DNA of 50,162 bases from Archaeoglobaceae archaeon (GTDB lineage: Archaea > Halobacteriota > Archaeoglobi > Archaeoglobales > Archaeoglobaceae): contig JANXDJ010000006.1 of NCBI GenBank assembly GCA_025059545.1, positions 1 to 50,162 of the forward strand. Reading direction: 5' to 3'. The notes under the pieces were generated by a model, which was not told the DNA's origin, searched no databases, and saw only the letters and a program-made list of their open reading frames with translations. Both the position numbers and the translations under genes were made by a program. Numbering within the stretch: position 1 is the stretch's first letter; every line of letters starts with the position of its first letter. Below, piece after piece: positions 45,182-50,162 of this stretch.

Positions 45182-46796
45182 TCGCTTCAGTGTTTATGGG
45201 GGCAAATGAATCTGGACTTATCAGAAGATCCAAAACGAATGGCTTATCGCTTTCGAGCATGAGTTTTATGCCCTCGTCTATTTCACTGTCTTTCTCAACT
45301 CTAAAACCTTCAGCTCCAAAAATTTCAGCAAGCTTTGCGAAATCTGGATTGGTGTGTAGAGTTCCATAAATTCTACCTTCTTTCTGGAACTTCTGTCTGA
45401 AGTAAAGAACTCTGTAGCTATTGTCATTGACAACGACTACTTTAACCGCTATTTTCTCTCTCACCGCTGTCTCTAAATCTTGAATCGTCATCATGAACTC
45501 TCCATCTCCCAACACAGCGATAGACTCGTAGCCCAAGAGCTTTGCAGTCATCCCAGCTGAGAGACCAAAGCCCATAGCTCCGTGATTTGTTGCTGCAAGA
45601 TAGCTTCTCGGTCTTTTTGCTTTTAAGTAGTTTTGAGCGTATAGCACATGCATTCCCTGCCCTGCACATACTACCGCGTTACCGAGTCTTTCATTTAATT
45701 TCTTGAAAAAGAGATTGGGATTGGCAAAGCCTTCATACTTCATCTCAGACATTTGATCTAAAAATCCATCCCAACTGGCTTTCCAGTTTTTTATTTCCTC
45801 GACCCAGTTTTTATCTACTCTGTAGTTCAGCTTTTCACTGAGCCTCTTTGTGAAATCAACAGCGTCGCTGTAGGTTATTAGGGAATAATTAAGCTTGCTT
45901 CCTGCTTCTCTATCGAGCGTCACTGCAATTATATCTCCTTTCGGCATCATCCTGTAGCTGTATGTGGTAATATCGGATAGCTGACAGCCTAAGCAGATCA
46001 CGCAGTCTGAATTCTTCAATGCCTTATCAGCGTGCAAGCTTCCACCGCCAAATCCTACTCTGCCGAAACAAAACTCGTGTTCTTCGCTAATCGCTCCTCT
46101 GCCATTGCCGGTTGTTACAACAGGTATTCCAGTTTTATCTACAAGTTCGAGTAAAACTTTACTCCCTTCTGCACTATTCAAACCATAACCCGCAACGATC
46201 AATGGTCTTGAAGACCTTTTTATGATCTCCGCAGCTCTATCTACTTCTTCACCACTCGCAAAAGTTTTTGAAACCTTTAATTTCGGCTTTGAGTATTCAC
46301 AACTCTCTCTCCAAAGATCTTCCGGAATTTCTACGTAAACTGGTCCACATTCATTTATCGCAATTGAAAAGGCTTTTTCAATCGTTTCAACAGCTTTTCT
46401 TGGCTCTTCTAATCTATAACACCCCATTGTGATCGGTTTCATAACTTCAAACTGATTCGCCTCGAGCATCGAATTTTTCCCTTTAAGTGATCTGCTCACA
46501 CTTCCAGCGATCAGCACCATCGGAGATCCATCTTTGTATGCATTTGCAACGCTTATAGCAGAATTAAGTGTTCCGGGAGAAGCATGAGCTATTGCAACTC
46601 CTGGAAAGCCTGTCAAACGCCCTTCAGCATCTGCCATCGAAGAAGAAACTTGCTCATGCCTGCAAGAGATATATCTGATTTGCCTATAATCATAAAGAGC
46701 ATCTATGAAGTCAATAAGGGATGTTCCAATTATTCCATAAACTCTGCTAACGCCGAGATCGCTTAGAGCATTAGCAATCGCTCTTGCAACATCCAT
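45171..46796 (-). CDS. Thiamine-diphosphate enzyme, acetolactate synthase-like
   Basis: The 541-residue enzyme has the three-domain architecture. The N-terminal pyrimidine domain contains the catalytic Glu in CRHEQVSSSMADAEGR. A central domain follows, and the C-terminal ThDP domain has VLGDGEFMMTIQDLETAV... VVVNDNSYRVLYF. It resembles IlvB and related decarboxylases (sulfopyruvate, benzoylformate, oxalyl-CoA). True acetolactate synthase would usually be flanked by its small subunit, absent here, so the substrate is open. It is convergent with the CDP-alcohol transferase gene. Confidence 0.85.
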   Translation of the reverse strand: MDVARAIANALSDLGVSRVYGIIGTSLIDFIDALYDYRQIRYISCRHEQVSSSMADAEGRLTGFPGVAIAHASPGTLNSAISVANAYKDGSPMVLIAGSVSRSLKGKNSMLEANQFEVMKPITMGCYRLEEPRKAVETIEKAFSIAINECGPVYVEIPEDLWRESCEYSKPKLKVSKTFASGEEVDRAAEIIKRSSRPLIVAGYGLNSAEGSKVLLELVDKTGIPVVTTGNGRGAISEEHEFCFGRVGFGGGSLHADKALKNSDCVICLGCQLSDITTYSYRMMPKGDIIAVTLDREAGSKLNYSLITYSDAVDFTKRLSEKLNYRVDKNWVEEIKNWKASWDGFLDQMSEMKYEGFANPNLFFKKLNERLGNAVVCAGQGMHVLYAQNYLKAKRPRSYLAATNHGAMGFGLSAGMTAKLLGYESIAVLGDGEFMMTIQDLETAVREKIAVKVVVVNDNSYRVLYFRQKFQKEGRIYGTLHTNPDFAKLAEIFGAEGFRVEKDSEIDEGIKLMLESDKPFVLDLLISPDSFAPINTEAISE

Positions 46797-46829
46797 AAAT
46801 TTAGTGAATCTCTAAATTATAAAATTTTC

Positions 46830-48494
46830 TTAAGCTCTTCTTTTGAACTGCAATTCATAAAGTTCTTCAACCCTTCTTATTGTATCCGCTTCCTGCACGT
46901 CTTTATCGTCTCTCAACCTTATGAACCTTGGAAACCGTAATGCATAGCCACTCTCGTATTTTGGGCTTTTCTGTATTTCCTGATAGGCAACTTCGAACAC
47001 AAAATTTGGCAAAAAATCCACTAATTTGCCCTCATGTTTCACTATTGTCTGCTTAAAGAGTTCTGTAAGTTCTTCGAGATCTTCATCGGTGAAACCAGTA
47101 GCAACTCTTCCAACTCTAAGCAGTTTTCCTGTAACCTCGTCAACGCAAGCAAGTTCATAAGAGCTTATCAGATGACTTCTCTTTCCCTCTCCCCATTCAC
47201 CACCTACTACTACGAGATCAAGAGTTTCCATCACGGATTTCAGCTTCAGCCAATGCTTTCCTCTTTTTCCTGGAATATAGGGAGAATTTGGATTCTTAAG
47301 CATAACTCCTTCGTGTCCCGAATTTATTGCCTCATTGAAGACCGCTTCGATCTCTTCTTTGTTTACCGTTCTATTCTGCTTTGCTATCTTTATTTTCTCC
47401 GATCCCGAAATTACCGACTCGAGAATTCTTCTTCTTTCTGAAAGAGGCTTATCTATAACTTCACCATCACAGTAAAGAATGTCAAAGGCGTAAAACTGCA
47501 ATGGAATTTTCTCCACCATCTTCGAAACACCATGCTTTCTTCTGAACCTTCTTAGAACATGCTGAAAAGGCATTGGTTTCCCATCTTTGACCGCTATTAC
47601 TTCTCCGTCGAGAATGACTTTCTCTCTAACGTTCTTTTTAACTTCCTCAACGATCTCGGGCAGCGCATTTGTAACGTTTTCAAGTCTTCTGGAGTATATT
47701 TTTAGCTCTCCATCTCCCCAGTGGATTTGAACTCTGCTACCATCGAATTTCCATTCGACAGCAACTTCTCCCATTTCTGCTATGGCATCTTCAAAACTCT
47801 CTGCAACTTGAGCGAGCATCATCCTTACTGGAGTATGAAGCCTAATTTTTATCTCTTCGAGACCCTTCTTTCCACTATTTTTCGCAATTACTGCAACCCT
47901 CCCAAGATCGTTTGTGACCATATAGGCTCTTTCAACAAGTTCCTCACTTATTCCATAAGCTTGTGCTATTGCATCCCTTACAATCCCTTCGCCAACTCCA
48001 AGGCGCATCTCGTTCATAATGAGTCTCGTAATGTACTTAGCTTCTAAAGGCGATGCAAGACCGTATATACCAGTGAGGAGTAAAATTTTTCTCTTTCTGC
48101 TTCCTTCTCCCACAAGCGATGAAATTTCGTCAAATGTCTCCCTAACTTTTCGGATCGTCAATTCCTCACTTTCGAGCGTCATCATCTGTTTTTCTCTTAT
48201 TATCTTTTCACTCACTAAACCCAGATCTCCAAGCTCTCTTACCATATCTTCTATTTTCTCCTTCTTTAATCCACTCACGTTCTCGAGAGCTTCGTAAAGT
48301 AGCCCAACACCAACTCCCAACTCTCTTTCCTCCCATGGAGGGTAGATTTTGCCCATAAAAAATAGGACCACATTGTAAAGAGTGTCATCATCCGCTATTT
48401 TTCCTATAAAATTCGAAATCTTGTCTGTTAATTCGAGAGTAGAAGAGATCTCCTCAATACTTTCACAGAATTCAGCGAATTCTTTGAATAGCAT
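46830..48494 (-). CDS. lig: ATP-dependent DNA ligase
   Basis: The 554-residue ligase joins Okazaki fragments and repair nicks. It has an N-terminal DNA-binding domain (about 1-215), then the nucleotidyltransferase motif I EWKFDGSRVQIHW with the AMP-accepting Lys, RRLENVT, LDGEVIA, KIPLQFYAFDILYCDG, and HEGVMLKNPNSPY. The OB-fold ends with PKYESGYALRFPRFIRLRDDK, motif VI. Length is normal for archaeal replicative ligase. It lies 35 bp downstream of the MazG-like gene on the same strand. Confidence 0.97.
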   Translation of the reverse strand: MLFKEFAEFCESIEEISSTLELTDKISNFIGKIADDDTLYNVVLFFMGKIYPPWEERELGVGVGLLYEALENVSGLKKEKIEDMVRELGDLGLVSEKIIREKQMMTLESEELTIRKVRETFDEISSLVGEGSRKRKILLLTGIYGLASPLEAKYITRLIMNEMRLGVGEGIVRDAIAQAYGISEELVERAYMVTNDLGRVAVIAKNSGKKGLEEIKIRLHTPVRMMLAQVAESFEDAIAEMGEVAVEWKFDGSRVQIHWGDGELKIYSRRLENVTNALPEIVEEVKKNVREKVILDGEVIAVKDGKPMPFQHVLRRFRRKHGVSKMVEKIPLQFYAFDILYCDGEVIDKPLSERRRILESVISGSEKIKIAKQNRTVNKEEIEAVFNEAINSGHEGVMLKNPNSPYIPGKRGKHWLKLKSVMETLDLVVVGGEWGEGKRSHLISSYELACVDEVTGKLLRVGRVATGFTDEDLEELTELFKQTIVKHEGKLVDFLPNFVFEVAYQEIQKSPKYESGYALRFPRFIRLRDDKDVQEADTIRRVEELYELQFKRRA

Positions 48495-48524
48495 AAAATT
48501 GTGTGATATTAAAAGTTAATTAAG

Positions 48525-48803
48525 CTATCGTTCGAGATCCCATCGACCACTTGGATCTCCTTGAATGTATTTCTCTAGCAATATCTTCTCAATTTTGGCA
48601 TCGTAGTAATTCGCAAGACTTAGAACCATAAAAAGAACGTCACATAGCTCTTCTTCTATACTTTCTAACTTATTTTTTCTTACAACTTCCGCTAATTCTC
48701 CTACCTCTTCAAATAGGACTGAGAGCAAGAAAAGTGGACTGCTTTTCGAGTCGATGGAGTAGTATTTCCTTTTTATAGCTTCCATGAGCTCTATGAGTTC
48801 CAT
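48525..48803 (-). CDS. MazG-like nucleotide pyrophosphohydrolase
   Basis: The 92-residue protein has the MazG metal-binding helix pair: LLSVLFEEVGELAEVV with Glu32, Glu33 and Glu36, then IEEELCDVLFMVLSLANYY with Glu52 and Asp55. It is a single MazG domain, likely a dimer, hydrolysing NTP to NMP and pyrophosphate. The substrate could be an abnormal NTP or dUTP. It precedes DNA ligase on the same strand, so a nucleotide-pool function alongside replication or repair is plausible. Confidence 0.85.
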   Translation of the reverse strand: MELIELMEAIKRKYYSIDSKSSPLFLLSVLFEEVGELAEVVRKNKLESIEEELCDVLFMVLSLANYYDAKIEKILLEKYIQGDPSGRWDLER

Positions 48804-48835
48804 AGAAAAGAAAAATTTTTATAGTAGATAAGGGT

Positions 48836-48860
48836 ATCGTTTTAAGTCATTTAAAATGAT
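48836..48860. repeat. Inverted repeat upstream of gar1
   Basis: ATCGTTTTAA (48836-48845) and TTAAAATGAT (48851-48860) match at 9 of 10 positions around a 5-base spacer. It sits about 25 bp upstream of the gar1 TATA box and might bind a regulator of gar1-tfb. Confidence 0.45.
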
Positions 48861-48880
48861 AAATAAGCTCTTTAACCGAA

Positions 48881-48914
48881 AAATTTATATACCCATCCCG
48901 CAAAGTTTATATAC
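48881..48914 (+). promoter_or_regulatory. Two tandem TATA boxes before gar1-tfb
   Basis: AAATTTATATAC at 48881-48892 and AGTTTATATAC at 48904-48914 are near-identical. The first is placed for a nearly leaderless gar1 mRNA (ATG about 30 bp on). The second sits only 5 bp before the ATG and would start transcription inside gar1. Confidence 0.55.
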
Positions 48915-48917
48915 TGC

Positions 48918-49208
48918 ATGACAAATCTGGTAGCTCTTGGAAAGCCTGAGAAACTGTCAAAGTCAGGGATGCTTTTAGTTCGGATTCAACCCACAAACCT
49001 GCCAAAGATTGGCGAAAAAGTCGTCACGAGAAAGATGGAGCAGGTCGGGGTAGTTTATGATATAATAGGTCCTATAATCTCGCCTTACGCATTAATTAAG
49101 CCGAATAAGGTTGTTTATGAGGATCTGTTTGTGGTGAGGGAGCATGGTAGAAGTAGAAAAGGTTCGGGAAAAGGAAGTAGAAAAGGAAGTAGAAAGAAAG
49201 GAGATTGA
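48918..49208 (+). CDS. gar1: H/ACA RNP protein Gar1
   Basis: The 96-residue Gar1 core beta-barrel has [54 protein letters not shown]. It binds Cbf5 and speeds release of pseudouridylated RNA. The C-terminal tail [21 protein letters not shown] is a lysine/arginine/glycine/serine repeat, the archaeal counterpart of the glycine-arginine tail of eukaryotic Gar1. That tail is coded in 65 bp that also encode the N-terminus of TFB. An intact H/ACA machinery fits the guide RNA candidate near 22.2 kb. Confidence 0.93.
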   Translation: MTNLVALGKPEKLSKSGMLLVRIQPTNLPKIGEKVVTRKMEQVGVVYDIIGPIISPYALIKPNKVVYEDLFVVREHGRSRKGSGKGSRKGSRKKGD

Positions 49209-50124
49209 AAGAGAGGAAGATATAGAAGTCTGTCCTGAATGCGGTAGCCCAAGGCTCATTCGAGATTACAGGAGAGGAGAATTCATTTGCCAAGATTGTG
49301 GGCTTGTTATTGAGGATCAATACATCGACGCTGGTCCAGAATGGAGAGCGTTTGACAGTGAACAGAGAGATAAAAGGAGCAGAGTCGGAGCTCCAGTTAC
49401 TTTCACAATCCACGACAAGGGACTTTCGACGATCATCGACTGGAGCAACAAAGATTACTATGGAAAGGCGATCTCTGTAAGGAACAGAGCACAGCTCTTC
49501 AGGCTGAGAAAATGGCAGAGAAGAATAAGGATCAGCAACGCTACCGAAAGAAACCTTGCCTTTGCTTTAAGCGAGCTTGATAGAATGGCTTCCGCGCTTG
49601 GATTGCCAAAAAGCGTAAGAGAGGCTGCGGCGGTGATCTACAGAAAAGCGGTAGAGAAGAACCTAATAAGAGGTAGAAGCATAGAAGGCGTGGTTGCTGC
49701 AGCGTTATACTGCGCATGCAGACAAGCGGGGGTGCCAAGGACTCTGGAAGAGATAGCGGTTTATTCGAGAGTTGACAGAAAAGAGATTGGCAGAACTTAC
49801 CGTTTCATTACAAGAGAACTCGGAATAAAGCTGATGCCAACGAGTCCTGCAGACTATGTGCCAAGATTTTGCGCTGCGTTAAATCTTAGCGGAGATGTGC
49901 AGAGGAAGGCAATAGAGGTTATAAAAAAGGCTGAAGAAAGAGAACTCACAAGTGGTCGTGGTCCAACTGGAGTAGCAGCTGCAGCGATCTACGTTGCTTC
50001 TATATTGCTCGGAGAAAGGAGAACGCAAAGAGAAGTTGCGGAAGTTGCAGGGGTTACAGAGGTAACGATAAGAAACCGCTACAAAGAACTTGCGGAGAAG
50101 CTTGGGATCGAGATCATTCTTTAA
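49144..50124 (+). CDS. tfb: Transcription initiation factor B (TFB)
   Basis: The 326-residue TFIIB homologue has an N-terminal charged extension (residues about 1-27), zinc ribbon [20 protein letters not shown] with Cys30, Cys33, Cys49 and Cys52, the B-reader and linker ([13 protein letters not shown]), and two cyclin repeats (from about 125, [18 protein letters not shown]; and about 225, [11 protein letters not shown]). The last block [11 protein letters not shown] is the DNA-contact helix-turn-helix. ATG is preceded by GGTGAGGGAG. No alternative downstream start exists before the zinc ribbon, so the overlap with gar1 is real. Confidence 0.96.
   Translation: MVEVEKVREKEVEKEVERKEIEREEDIEVCPECGSPRLIRDYRRGEFICQDCGLVIEDQYIDAGPEWRAFDSEQRDKRSRVGAPVTFTIHDKGLSTIIDWSNKDYYGKAISVRNRAQLFRLRKWQRRIRISNATERNLAFALSELDRMASALGLPKSVREAAAVIYRKAVEKNLIRGRSIEGVVAAALYCACRQAGVPRTLEEIAVYSRVDRKEIGRTYRFITRELGIKLMPTSPADYVPRFCAALNLSGDVQRKAIEVIKKAEERELTSGRGPTGVAAAAIYVASILLGERRTQREVAEVAGVTEVTIRNRYKELAEKLGIEIIL
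49171..49194 (+). repeat. 12-bp tandem repeat in the gar1/tfb overlap
   Basis: AAGGAAGTAGAA occurs twice in direct tandem. Because 12 is a multiple of three, it gives KGSR-KGSR in Gar1 and KEVE-KEVE in TFB, so one duplication changed both proteins in phase. A degenerate third copy precedes it. Confidence 0.7.
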
Positions 50125-50162
50125 ATTTTTAAGTCTTTAAGTGCTCAAAAAGTATTTTTAAA

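Noticed and set aside
45171..46796. Calling the ThDP enzyme a true acetolactate synthase (IlvB)
   Set aside because: No small regulatory subunit or other branched-chain genes are adjacent, and the fold is shared by several decarboxylases, so only the family level is supported.

Overview
This window looks like chromosomal DNA of a hyperthermophilic euryarchaeon, most likely Archaeoglobales (Archaeoglobus or a close relative). The signs are archaeal information-processing genes (EF-2, TFB, TFE, aIF2-gamma, exosome, proteasome alpha, RNase P Pop5, Gar1, NreA), SepCysS for tRNA-dependent cysteine synthesis, acyl-CoA dehydrogenase plus thiolase for beta-oxidation, a mevalonate/isopentenyl-phosphate operon ending in a GGPP synthase, and a family-4 uracil-DNA glycosylase. 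The DNA is moderately AT-rich and packed with genes. Most neighbours in a transcription unit touch or overlap by 4-47 bp. Many genes have a TATA box about 25 bp before the start codon, which suggests leaderless transcripts. I saw no rRNA, tRNA, CRISPR array or insertion sequence.

Layout. 1-3.2 kb: end of uS7, then EF-2 and a Nip7-like protein. 3.2-6.9 kb: GYD protein, riboflavin-pathway reductase, UPF0212, VTT membrane protein and ArgRS (all minus). 7.0-10.0 kb: Sec61-beta, then a thiolase/acyl-CoA dehydrogenase operon under a palindromic promoter, and a small rubredoxin gene. 10.1-13.1 kb: MgtE/SLC41-type transporter, membrane-anchored winged-helix regulator, small multidrug-export family protein, ketopantoate reductase. 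13.1-20.9 kb: TrpRS, histidine kinase, a cysteine-containing unknown, and the run aspartate kinase - RecJ-like DHH - Pcc1 - CDIN1-like nuclease, followed by DUF996 and a lipoprotein. 21.0-25.8 kb: HisH, UDG with a candidate H/ACA guide RNA in its leader, and idsA-idi2-ipk-mvk. 25.9-33.9 kb: lipoprotein, compact histone-deacetylase fold, two unknown genes, PPase, SPL-like radical SAM with NreA, MFS transporter, LarE-like with SepCysS. 34-38.4 kb: the exosome superoperon (pop5-psmA-SBDS-rrp4-rrp41-rrp42) with convergent TFE. 38.5-43.3 kb: aIF2-gamma with a PIN nuclease, a decayed nucleotidyltransferase pseudogene, and the tetrapyrrole genes cobA-hemC-hemL. 43.4-50.1 kb: glutaminyl cyclase, SCP2-like protein, CDP-alcohol phosphatidyltransferase, ThDP enzyme, DNA ligase, MazG-like protein, and gar1 overlapping tfb.

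The most interesting points are the candidate H/ACA RNA in front of udg; the 65-bp gar1/tfb overlap, where a 12-bp tandem repeat is translated in two frames; the CDIN1-like nuclease coupled to RecJ and Pcc1; the NreA/radical-SAM pair; the SepCysS/LarE pair; and the pseudogenised MNT gene. Functional calls rest on reading motifs by eye. No database search was possible.
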